From Cohnella sp. SGD-V74 (GTDB lineage: Bacteria; Bacillota; Bacilli; Paenibacillales; Paenibacillaceae), in NCBI RefSeq assembly GCF_003001675.1, contig NZ_PVYW01000024.1:62001-126000 (forward strand): DNA of 64,000 nucleotides. The letters run 5' to 3'. The position numbers and the translations under genes were made by a program. Positions 1 to 7,778 of the stretch are shown here, one piece after another (within the stretch, counting starts at the first letter, position 1; each line of letters starts with the position of its first letter). Below the pieces are notes generated by a model. The model had not been told where the DNA came from, made no database searches, and saw only the letters and a list, made by a program, of their open reading frames with translations.

Positions 1-1
1 C

Positions 2-232
2 AGCGACGGCCATCTGAACCGGATGTTCAAGCGGCACCTGCGCATGACGCCGACCGCCTACCTGAACCATCTGCGGCTGAGCTATGCCAAAAACCTGCTG
101 CTGACGACGCAACTGCCGATCGTCGACGTCGCCTACGAAGCCGGTTACGAGAACTTGAGCCATTTCTACCACTTGTTCAAGGACGCTTACGGCGTCGCTC
201 CGGGGCGAATCCGCAGCGCCGATCCATTTTGA
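2..232 (+). CDS. AraC-family transcriptional regulator, C-terminal end (5' truncated by window)
   Basis: Only the last 76 codons are present; the reading frame is open to the window edge and ends in TGA. The peptide is the second half of an AraC/XylS DNA-binding domain: RMFKRHLRMTPTAYLNHLRL is the recognition-helix and linker region, and VAYEAGYENLSHFYHLFKDAYGVAPGRIR is the conserved second helix-turn-helix with the G-x-x-x-x-S-x-F-x-x-x-F-K pattern. Such proteins bind promoters of sugar-use genes; the effector domain lies outside the window, so the ligand cannot be inferred. It converges on a decayed GH3 gene, which may once have been its target. Confidence 0.85.
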   Translation, partial: SDGHLNRMFKRHLRMTPTAYLNHLRLSYAKNLLLTTQLPIVDVAYEAGYENLSHFYHLFKDAYGVAPGRIRSADPF

Positions 233-294
233 GCGAGGCTGAGCAAATGGAAGTACGGACGAAACGAATCGAGAGAAACTAAGGCTGAGCGGTC

Positions 295-560
295 GCCTTT
301 CACCCTGTCGCCGATTGCGCCCCAATCCGTAATGACAACGCCGTCGAACCCCCACTTCACACGCAGCACCTTCGTCAGGAGTCCGTCGTTTTCCGAAGCC
401 AGCGTCCCGTTAACCCGATTGTAAGCGGACATCACGCTGTTCGGCTTGGAGGCCTTGATCGTCTCCTCGAAGTTGTACAATAGATTTCGTTAAGCGCTCT
501 GTCGCCAACGTTCGCGGATAGTCGTTTTTGTTTCCAATCGACGGGAAATGTCTTCGCTTC
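295..560 (-). pseudogene. GH3 beta-glucosidase-type remnant, frameshifted and truncated
   Basis: From about 480 down to 295 on the minus strand the translation holds the GH3 block around the catalytic aspartate: SVMSAYNRVNG, then WGFDGVVITDWGA. From about 560 to 483 in another frame the preceding GH3 block appears (KRLSANVGDRALNEIY), so a one-base change near 478-483 breaks the frame. Nothing GH3-like follows residue G in DRVKG near 295 and no N-terminal or C-terminal domain is present, leaving about 90 codons of a protein normally 700 residues or longer. It is therefore a relic. The frameshift is inferred from continuity of family motifs. Confidence 0.75.
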
Positions 561-664
561 AGTATCTCTAACCGTTGGGTGAATGGCGCATACGTTACCC
601 GTAACGCGAAAACAGACGGTTTTCCAAGAGCGCCGCTCTTGAAAAACCGTCCGATATCCATTCG

Positions 665-3600
665 TTAAATCAATCCCGACTTCCGCAGAAGCCGCTCGAT
701 CATCACAGCCACTTCCGCTCTTCGGATCAATTCCTTAGGTGCAAGCAAGCCGTCGCTCTTCCCTGTTACGATACCGGCTTCGATCGTCTGCGCAACGCCG
801 CCGATCGCCCAGGCAGAAATCTTGCCTGCATCCCCGTAAGAGCGAATCCGTTCCTCGGCCGAAGAATCTTGAGCCCTCTCGCTCAATCCCGTAATCTTCA
901 TCGCATTGGCGATCATCGCCATCGCCTGCTCCCGGGTTATCTTGTCGTTCGGACGGAACGTTCCGTCTTCGAAGCCGTTAATCAACCGATAGGCATAAGC
1001 CGTTTGTACCGTGCCGCCATACCAGTCGGATTCCTTCACGTCTTTAAAGACGTTCGCGTCGGCGCTCTGTGGGAGTCCCAGGGCGCGCACGATCATAGTC
1101 GCGAACTCGGCGCGGGTAATGTCGCGGTTGGGGCCGAATTGATTGTCGCCGACTCCGCCCACGACCATTCGCGAGCCCATGCCGTTGACGGCGCCCTTCG
1201 CCCAGTGCTGTTCGACGTCCTTGAACGCAACCGAATTCGATACGAGAGAGTACGTGCTGTTCGTCAAGCTGTTGATGACCGCATACGCGGTTCCGTTGCG
1301 AACTTCCAGCTTCGTCGGTACCGATCGGATCGTTCCGTCTTCGTGCAGCACTACAGCGGTCGTGACAGTTCCCGCTTCGGTTCCCTGAGGAATCGGGATT
1401 TCGCGCTCCACGAAAGAATTAAAGCTCGTCACCCGAATCGTACGACCGCCGGATGAGGCCGTGACCTCGAAGTCGATCGGTGAAGCGACGAGGCTGAATC
1501 CGCCGTCTTGCGCCGCCTTCCGGAGTCGTTCGACGTTTGCGCCGTCGCTTCGGACAATATCCGCCTGAACGGCGACGTTCTCTGGCAGCGTTCCCGCCCC
1601 GAACTGCGCCAGCAGCCGTTCGATCGGCACTTCGGCCGCCGGAAGCCTGTAGCTGCCGTTCGGCGTACGAATATCCAGAACGGCGCCTTTCTCCGCCAGC
1701 GCTTTGACGGCCTCCCCCGTAAGGACCACGCTCACCTTATCCGCGTTTAAGGAAACAGGGATGGCGACAACCGGACGATCTCCCGCTTCCTTCAATCGTT
1801 CGATCAGCTTGGCCGAGTTCAGGGTCACCGTTGCCACTGTTTGTCCGTCTTGATGGGCGATCTTCGCGGTCGCGACGGCTTCCGCCGCATTGCCGTCAAT
1901 CGTTACTGCGAGATTGGCATCGGTTTGATCCGGCTGGGCGGGCGACACGCTTCCGCCTCCCCCTACGTTGCCGCCGTTGCCGGGAGACCCGCCTCCGCCG
2001 GAGGAACCGCCTCCGCTCTGCTTCGTTACTGCGATCGTATAGGTCTTCTCGGCGCCGTTCTGCGCCACGACTTCCACCGTGATCGTATTGCTGCCGGCGA
2101 CGAGATCGATCGGACGGCTTATCTGCCCGCTTGGGACCGGTTCGCCGTTAACCGTCACGCTCGCTTTGCGACCGGCTTGCGCGGTCGGGGTTACCGTGAT
2201 GCTGGCGATCCCGCTCGCCACAGTTGCGGTATAATCGGTCATGGCCGGGTCGAACGCCTGATCCAGCGCGCCGGACGACAGATGTAACGCGGTCAAGTCC
2301 CGAAGCGTACTTAGAGCTCGCCGGATGAAGGGTCCTCCTTCATCGTAGAAGGCCGCATAGGGAGTTCCGTCGTCTACGGACAGCCCCACGATTGCCGCTT
2401 GTCCCGTCGAGAGGTTCGCATCTCCTACGAGGAGCCATTTGTCCAGCGAAGCCTCGTATTGCACGACCGTAGCCGCGCCGCCCAAACGCCGGTCCAAGAA
2501 TGCCGCATAAGGAACGCCGCCGTCTATTGCGAACGCGATCTCGGACGAATAGCCTTCGAAGGGATTCATTCCGCCCAAGAAGCCCCACTCTCCGCCTTCA
2601 TACTTCGCTACCAAAGCGAACTCGTCGTCATGCAATCCCAAATAAATGACGCCGTCTTCTATCTCCAAGCTTCCGATATTCACATACCGGGGGCCGTCCT
2701 CATCTTCTATGGCAGGCGACCAACCGCCTCCGATATATTTTCGAACGACAATTTGGCCATCCGTCTGCGGATACGCAACGTAAGGAATTCCGTTGTCTAC
2801 CGTCACGGACAAAGCTCCACCGGCATAATAGTCTTCGTACGGGGAAGAACCAATCGGCTCCCAGCTTCCGTTCTCATGCTTCATCACTCTGACGGCCGAA
2901 ATAGAATTGGTTACTCGTTCGAAGTATGCCGCATAGACAATTCCTTCTTCCACGTGCACCGCGACATTGTAAGCCTCGTCGTCCGAGAATCCGGCTCCGC
3001 CCACGGGGTGCCATGCTCCGTCCTGATACTTCGCGACGGTCGCTTTCCGGCCTTCGGCTTCATCGGTATACGCCGCATAAGGAATTCCGTCGTCGACGCT
3101 GAAAGACACAGGGTTCCCGGCATCCGCTTCTCCGAAGGAGACGATGCCGCCGACGGAATGCCATTCATGGCTCGTATCCTTCACAATCTGATACGTCTTT
3201 GCCTGGACGTAATCTTCCGCCGATACCGAGATCAACGCAACGCCCGGAGTGAACACGCCTTTCGATATCGTGATTTTCCCTTCGGTTATCTCGTATTCGG
3301 TCCCTGCGGCAAGCGCGACGCCGTCGACCTTCACCGCGGTAACGGCCGAACGCCAAGCCGCATCGTCCGGGAACGTAATCTCGATGTCGTGTCCGTCATC
3401 GTTATCGATCGTATCCTCCGCCAACGCCGGCGAAGATCGGAAGAGACTCATCACTTTTATTCTTCCGCTGTCCTCTTCCCGATAGGATAAATACGGGATG
3501 CCGTCGGATACGGCCAACGAGAGGGTCGATACCGGCTCCGCGGATAACCCTGCTCGTCCGACCGTTATCCACTCGACGCCGTCGTATTTCATTACGGTCG

Positions 3601-4540
3601 CCTTTCCGCCATTATCCCAGTCCTTAAATGCCGCATAAGGCGTACCGCGATCGAAGGACAACGAGAGGTCGTCGACCTGACCGGGCGAAAATCCGGCGTC
3701 GCCGACCGTCACCCAATCGTTGCCGTCATACCTTTTCACCGTTGCTCGAGAGCTTTCGTCATTGTCCTTATAGATCAAATACGGAATATCGTTGTCGATC
3801 GCCAAGACGCCTCCAAAGGACGTTCCCGGAGAGCTAAGCGGCGCCCACTGGTTGCCGTCATACTTCATCACTTCCATGCCGAGCATAGTCCGATAAACGA
3901 CGTAAGGATGGCCGGAAGAGTCCGCCGCAACGGAGATGTCGCTGATCTGTTGCCCGGAGAAGCCGGCGGGGCCTACCGTAACCCAATCGCTACCGTCGTG
4001 CTTCATCACCGTCGCTCCCCACCCGTTGGCCTGATCCCGATAAGCCAGGTAAGGCGTGCCGTAGACAGCGACGGTTACCGACATGGAATACGCCCCTCCC
4101 GCGGTAAATCCGGCTTGGCCTATCGTCTCCCAGCCGCTGCCGTTGAATTTCTTCATCGTTGCTTTGCCGTCGTTGTCCCCGTCCATATAAGCGACGTAGG
4201 GCGTACCGGCCCCGTCGAGCTCCATAAGCGGCTGATCCAGCCAACTGTCCGCTTCCACCGGATTGCCGACGGTCTCCCAACCGCTGCCCCCGTGCTTCAT
4301 CAGCTTCGCCTGGCCATCTTCGTTCAGATACATCACATAGGGAGCGCCGTCATAGACGGCGATGGACGTCCGGCTGCCCTTCTCCGTGATGGCCGGGTCT
4401 CCGACCTCGCCCCAATCCAGCGCGGCGGGCGCCGCTTCCGCCGTTCCCGCGACCGGCCCTCCGATCGCTCCCAAAATTCCGCCTGATACCAGCAGCGCCG
4501 ATAACAGCGCGCCGACTCGTTTCATCCCTCTTGCGAACAT
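665..4540 (-). CDS. SLH-anchored surface protein with two sets of beta-propeller-like repeats
   Basis: The start at 4540 is chosen because GGAGG lies six bases upstream and the product begins with a clean signal peptide (MFARGMKRVGALLSALLVSGG, cleavage after the AEA region). In order: seven repeats of about 45 residues with the pattern GTPYxAYxD...ATVMKYDG..WxTVG (roughly residues 40-370), which would make one seven-bladed propeller; a DUF1533-like domain (about 370-455); about six more such repeats; a cadherin-like beta-sandwich (LTALHLSSGALDQAFDPA...); a Gly-rich linker; a stalk-like domain; and three SLH repeats (ITRAEFA, ITREQAM) in the last 190 residues. SLH domains bind pyruvylated secondary cell-wall polymer, so this is a cell-surface protein. 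No catalytic motif was seen, so ligand or carbohydrate binding is an inference. Confidence 0.85.
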   Translation of the reverse strand: MFARGMKRVGALLSALLVSGGILGAIGGPVAGTAEAAPAALDWGEVGDPAITEKGSRTSIAVYDGAPYVMYLNEDGQAKLMKHGGSGWETVGNPVEADSWLDQPLMELDGAGTPYVAYMDGDNDGKATMKKFNGSGWETIGQAGFTAGGAYSMSVTVAVYGTPYLAYRDQANGWGATVMKHDGSDWVTVGPAGFSGQQISDISVAADSSGHPYVVYRTMLGMEVMKYDGNQWAPLSSPGTSFGGVLAIDNDIPYLIYKDNDESSRATVKRYDGNDWVTVGDAGFSPGQVDDLSLSFDRGTPYAAFKDWDNGGKATVMKYDGVEWITVGRAGLSAEPVSTLSLAVSDGIPYLSYREEDSGRIKVMSLFRSSPALAEDTIDNDDGHDIEITFPDDAAWRSAVTAVKVDGVALAAGTEYEITEGKITISKGVFTPGVALISVSAEDYVQAKTYQIVKDTSHEWHSVGGIVSFGEADAGNPVSFSVDDGIPYAAYTDEAEGRKATVAKYQDGAWHPVGGAGFSDDEAYNVAVHVEEGIVYAAYFERVTNSISAVRVMKHENGSWEPIGSSPYEDYYAGGALSVTVDNGIPYVAYPQTDGQIVVRKYIGGGWSPAIEDEDGPRYVNIGSLEIEDGVIYLGLHDDEFALVAKYEGGEWGFLGGMNPFEGYSSEIAFAIDGGVPYAAFLDRRLGGAATVVQYEASLDKWLLVGDANLSTGQAAIVGLSVDDGTPYAAFYDEGGPFIRRALSTLRDLTALHLSSGALDQAFDPAMTDYTATVASGIASITVTPTAQAGRKASVTVNGEPVPSGQISRPIDLVAGSNTITVEVVAQNGAEKTYTIAVTKQSGGGSSGGGGSPGNGGNVGGGGSVSPAQPDQTDANLAVTIDGNAAEAVATAKIAHQDGQTVATVTLNSAKLIERLKEAGDRPVVAIPVSLNADKVSVVLTGEAVKALAEKGAVLDIRTPNGSYRLPAAEVPIERLLAQFGAGTLPENVAVQADIVRSDGANVERLRKAAQDGGFSLVASPIDFEVTASSGGRTIRVTSFNSFVEREIPIPQGTEAGTVTTAVVLHEDGTIRSVPTKLEVRNGTAYAVINSLTNSTYSLVSNSVAFKDVEQHWAKGAVNGMGSRMVVGGVGDNQFGPNRDITRAEFATMIVRALGLPQSADANVFKDVKESDWYGGTVQTAYAYRLINGFEDGTFRPNDKITREQAMAMIANAMKITGLSERAQDSSAEERIRSYGDAGKISAWAIGGVAQTIEAGIVTGKSDGLLAPKELIRRAEVAVMIERLLRKSGLI

Positions 4541-4620
4541 ATTCTGCCTCCAAGCCTCGTATGATGTTTGATCCGTGATTAAGTGTAGCGCGCGCCAATG
4601 ATACAACAATGACAACTCGA

Positions 4621-5799
4621 CTACCCGGCGCCGATCGTCGACTGCAAATGAGCGTACAGCTCCCGCAACTCCTCGGAAGGCTCGATATTCAGTTCCTGTC
4701 GCAATATTTTTACATAGGCTTCATAGCGTTTCGCCAAGGAGGCTTGATCTTTCTTCATTGCATAGGCGCGAAGCAGCAATTCGACGTTCTCTTCGTCCAG
4801 TTCATTGCGATCGGACAGCTTGCTCAGAAGCCGAAGGGGAACGTCCGTATGCCGGCGCTCCATCAGCTTGCGAGCCAGCTTTTTGACGAATCCGGCATAC
4901 ACGGCGGAAAGACGCTCCGCCTCTCCCAACGCCCAGGCGTATCCTTTCTCGCCGAACAAATCCCCAGCGTACAGCTTCTCGATCTCCAGAGCCGTCCCCG
5001 AATTGAAGACGGCAATTCCGTCATTCCGCCTCAATCGGCCCTCGAACTCGACGAAATCGATCCAGACGCCGACAAGATGTACTCCGTAACCGTCGGCGTC
5101 CGATTGAATCAGGGTTTTCAAGCCGTGCGAATCCAGCGCTTTTCTCAATTGGTAGACGGACGTGTTCAAATAGATTTCCGCGTTTTTGGGCGGCAAATCG
5201 CCAAATACGTCGGAGATCAGCCTCGCGCGCGATACCATCCTGCCGCGATGCAGCAGCAGATAGCCGAACAACTCGGCGCTTTTCCGGGAATTCCATTTCA
5301 CCCTTTCTCCGCCGCTAAACAGCTCAAGCCCGCCCAACGCATAAATCCGAATGGAGCCGAGCTCCTTCTTCCCCGGCGACATCGATTCGGGTAAACGAGA
5401 TGACTCGGATAACCGGCGGAACGCTTGCGCGCGCTTTACCGAACGCTCGATTCGCTCCAATGATACGGGTTTGACGATATAATCGAGCGCCTGAAGCTCG
5501 AACGCTTGCACAGCGTAATCTTTATGCGAGGCGACGAAAACGATCGAAAGGTCCGGTCGGAGAGCGATCAAGCGCTCGGCCAGGCGCAATCCGCTTTCCC
5601 CGGGCATGCGGATATCGATGAACGCCAAATGAACGTCCTCCTCTTCGGCGAAGCGGACGGAGGCAGCCGCGTCCGAGAAGCATCCGACGACTTCGACATC
5701 CGGCAGCTTGCCGAGCACTCCGGATATAATCGGATGCATGGACCCTTGGTCGTCGACGACAATCGCTCTTATTGAGCCGCCTCCTTCCCGCTGATTCAT
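4621..5799 (-). CDS. Response regulator with SARP-like DNA-binding and BTAD domains
   Basis: The 392-residue product has an N-terminal receiver domain (VVDDQ, phospho-acceptor Asp62 in FIDIRMPGESG, Lys in DYIVKPVS), an OmpR-type winged helix (KSAELFGYLLLHRGRMVSRARLISDVFG) and a bacterial transcriptional activator (BTAD) domain of helical repeats to the end. Start 5799 is preferred over the ATG at 5838 because AGGAGA lies seven to eight bases upstream. It lies downstream of the kinase/LuxR-regulator pair but is separated from it by a strong terminator (5861-5888), so it is probably transcribed on its own. A close paralogue lies at 26759-27886, where it is paired with a kinase; here no cognate kinase is adjacent except the 6516-7733 one. 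Confidence 0.88.
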   Translation of the reverse strand: MNQREGGGSIRAIVVDDQGSMHPIISGVLGKLPDVEVVGCFSDAAASVRFAEEEDVHLAFIDIRMPGESGLRLAERLIALRPDLSIVFVASHKDYAVQAFELQALDYIVKPVSLERIERSVKRAQAFRRLSESSRLPESMSPGKKELGSIRIYALGGLELFSGGERVKWNSRKSAELFGYLLLHRGRMVSRARLISDVFGDLPPKNAEIYLNTSVYQLRKALDSHGLKTLIQSDADGYGVHLVGVWIDFVEFEGRLRRNDGIAVFNSGTALEIEKLYAGDLFGEKGYAWALGEAERLSAVYAGFVKKLARKLMERRHTDVPLRLLSKLSDRNELDEENVELLLRAYAMKKDQASLAKRYEAYVKILRQELNIEPSEELRELYAHLQSTIGAG

Positions 5800-5860
5800 G
5801 ATCTCATCTCCTGTGGTCGTTGTTTCGCGATTATTCATTTTATAAGGAAACGGGCAAAGA

Positions 5861-5888
5861 AAAAATCCCCCGTTCAGGGGGGATTTTC
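5861..5888 (-). terminator. Rho-independent terminator
   Basis: Read on the minus strand, the arm AAAATCCCCC pairs with GGGGGATTTT around a short CTGAAC-type loop and is followed by further T residues. It overlaps the stop codon region of the LuxR-type regulator and ends that two-gene transcript before the SARP-like regulator. The A/T-rich flanks are symmetric, so it could work in both directions. Confidence 0.85.
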
Positions 5889-6519
5889 AGAAAGAAATGT
5901 GAAGTTGTTCGGCTCGCCGAAGCAGTTGTACCCGATTGCTCACGTCCAGCTTCCGATACACGTTTTTCATATGCCATTTGACGGTTTCGGCGGCGATATT
6001 CAGCCGTGCGGCGATTTCTTTGTTCGACAACCCTTCGAAAACGAGGAGCATGACTCTCATTTCCTGCTCGGTCAATATTCCGCTGTTCGGCGGTCTCTCG
6101 TTCCTGGGAGATGGCCCGGGTCGGAAACTCTCATCGTCCGCGATCCTGTCCCTTCGGCTGAGCTTGTCCAGGACGAGCGACATTCTCCGGACAGTTACCG
6201 GCTTCATCACATAATCAAGCGCGCTTAATTCGAACGCCCGAACCGCATACTCTTCGTAGCCGGTCGCAAACACGATGCGGATATCGGGATCGATCTCGCC
6301 CAGCAGGCTTGCCAGCCGCAGGCCGTCGAGCTCGGGCATCGAGATGTCCAGAAAAGCCAGGTTGAGCCGGTTCGCCTTCGCGTATTGATACGCTTCCCAC
6401 GGATTCTGGGTCATATGGACGATTTCGATCTCGTCGAACTCGGACAGCATCATCTTTAACCGTTCTACGGCCAGCTCCTCATCGTCCACGATCATCGTTC
6501 TCAGCCGCATCCGCTTCAC
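5887..6519 (-). CDS. Response regulator, receiver plus LuxR-type HTH
   Basis: The 210-residue product has a receiver domain (TMIVDDEE, acceptor Asp58 in LAFLDISMPELDG, Lys in DYVMKPVT) and a C-terminal LuxR/NarL helix-turn-helix (LTEQEMRVMLLVFEGLSNKEIAARL, then TVKWHMKNVYRKL). Its start overlaps the kinase stop codon by four bases (ATGA), showing translational coupling with the upstream sensor. The receiver resembles LytT-type receivers, whose usual partner is a LytTR domain, so joining it to a LuxR HTH is slightly unusual. Targets are unknown; the neighbouring surface-protein genes are candidates by position only. Confidence 0.9.
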   Translation of the reverse strand: MKRMRLRTMIVDDEELAVERLKMMLSEFDEIEIVHMTQNPWEAYQYAKANRLNLAFLDISMPELDGLRLASLLGEIDPDIRIVFATGYEEYAVRAFELSALDYVMKPVTVRRMSLVLDKLSRRDRIADDESFRPGPSPRNERPPNSGILTEQEMRVMLLVFEGLSNKEIAARLNIAAETVKWHMKNVYRKLDVSNRVQLLRRAEQLHISF

Positions 6520-7733
6520 CCTCCCGTCGATCCGGACATTCCCGCGGGAATGCGGAAAACGACCTTCGTTCCGGCGCCTTCGGCGCTCTCAATCCGCAAG
6601 CTTCTGCCGTACAGCAGTTCGAGACGTTCGCTGATATTCCGCAGCCCCACGCCCTTCGTCTTCCGCTTGCGCACGGCTTCCAACTGCTCCGCGCTCATCC
6701 CGCATCCGTCATCCTCCACGGCTACCGTAAGCTCGTCGTCCGGATGTTGAACGACAGAGATTTTCACCTTTCCGCCGCGCAGCGTGGACATCAACCCGTG
6801 CCTCACGGCATTTTCCACTAACGGCTGCAAGATCAACGGCGGGATCGGAGTATGAGGACGGACGGCATCTACGTCGTATTCCACGACCAATCGGGCCCCG
6901 AAGCGCGCTTTCTCCACGTTTAGATAAGCCCTGACGAGCTCCAGCTCATGGGCAACGGAGGTCAGGGAATCGAGTCGATCGAAGGCAAAGCTTTTTCTTA
7001 AATACTGCGAAAACTCCAGCGCCAACTCCTCGGCTTTACGGGGGTCCTTGAGACATAGCGTCGCGATCGAATTCAACGTGTTATAAAGGAAATGCGGCTT
7101 GATCTGGGAACGCAAAAAGGCGATTTCCGCATCCTTGGTCTCGGCCTGCAGCTGCTGATTTCTCCGAAGCATATCATTGATCGTTTCGCTTAACGCCGTG
7201 AACACCAGGACGGATCCGACGATAATAGCGGCATGGATTCCATGCATCTGCAGCGTGTGCATACTGAAGCCTCTGACGACCGAGACGACGATAAGGCCGA
7301 CGACGCAGTAGAACATGGCCAACGCCGCCGCGATGTCGATTCTCATTCTTCCCGCGGCAGCGAAAAATCGTTTACGGACGTACAGGATCGCAGGCATGCT
7401 GAAGGCAAGCGTTAACAGAGTCGTGTAAAAGCCCGCGTCCATCCCCATGAACAACCGATAGAGAACGATAAGCGCCGACAGGGCCAAGCCCGCTCCCGTC
7501 CCGCCGTATAAGGTTCCAAGCAGCAGAGGAACAATCCGGATATCCAGCCGTATGCCCTGCGCCATATAGGCGGGGAAGGACATGCACAGCAGGATCGCCA
7601 ATCCCATCGCCGCGGACAGGATGACGTTCGAGCGCGGCTTGTCCGACCTCCTCCCCGCATTGAAAATCTGAGAAATCGATACAATCGTTGCGATAATCGC
7701 CATTTGCGTCAAGAAATCTTTGAGCACATTCAT
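6516..7733 (-). CDS. LytS-like sensor histidine kinase
   Basis: The first 190 residues hold about six membrane segments of the 5TM-LYT type (for example LSAAMGLAILLCMSFPAYMA, then a conserved Arg/Gly-rich loop). The cytoplasmic part carries the LytS/YesM-family H-box (LRSQIKPHFLYNTLNSIATL), an N-box (LILQPLVENAVRHG) and G-boxes (DDGCGM, KGVGLRNISERL). Members phosphorylate a coupled response regulator, here the gene that overlaps its stop codon. The ATG at 7733 has only GGGAAG directly in front of it, so the exact start is uncertain (the third codon is a GTG at better spacing). In LytS the 5TM domain senses changes at the membrane or wall; the signal here is unknown. Confidence 0.88.
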   Translation of the reverse strand: MNVLKDFLTQMAIIATIVSISQIFNAGRRSDKPRSNVILSAAMGLAILLCMSFPAYMAQGIRLDIRIVPLLLGTLYGGTGAGLALSALIVLYRLFMGMDAGFYTTLLTLAFSMPAILYVRKRFFAAAGRMRIDIAAALAMFYCVVGLIVVSVVRGFSMHTLQMHGIHAAIIVGSVLVFTALSETINDMLRRNQQLQAETKDAEIAFLRSQIKPHFLYNTLNSIATLCLKDPRKAEELALEFSQYLRKSFAFDRLDSLTSVAHELELVRAYLNVEKARFGARLVVEYDVDAVRPHTPIPPLILQPLVENAVRHGLMSTLRGGKVKISVVQHPDDELTVAVEDDGCGMSAEQLEAVRKRKTKGVGLRNISERLELLYGRSLRIESAEGAGTKVVFRIPAGMSGSTGG

Positions 7734-7778
7734 CTTCCCATTATATCAAGGGTTCGCGAAGAAAAAAGCCGAATGGTC

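Noticed and set aside
410..661. 83-codon minus-strand frame near the GH3 remnant
   Set aside because: No similarity beyond overlap with the decayed GH3 region, and no ribosome binding site.
2399..3490. 363-codon plus-strand frame opposite the SLH propeller protein
   Set aside because: Its periodic composition mirrors the repeats on the other strand.
7745..7752. TATAAT as promoter of the LytS-like kinase
   Set aside because: It lies only about eight to ten bases from the ATG and has no matching -35 box, so it would give an almost leaderless transcript.
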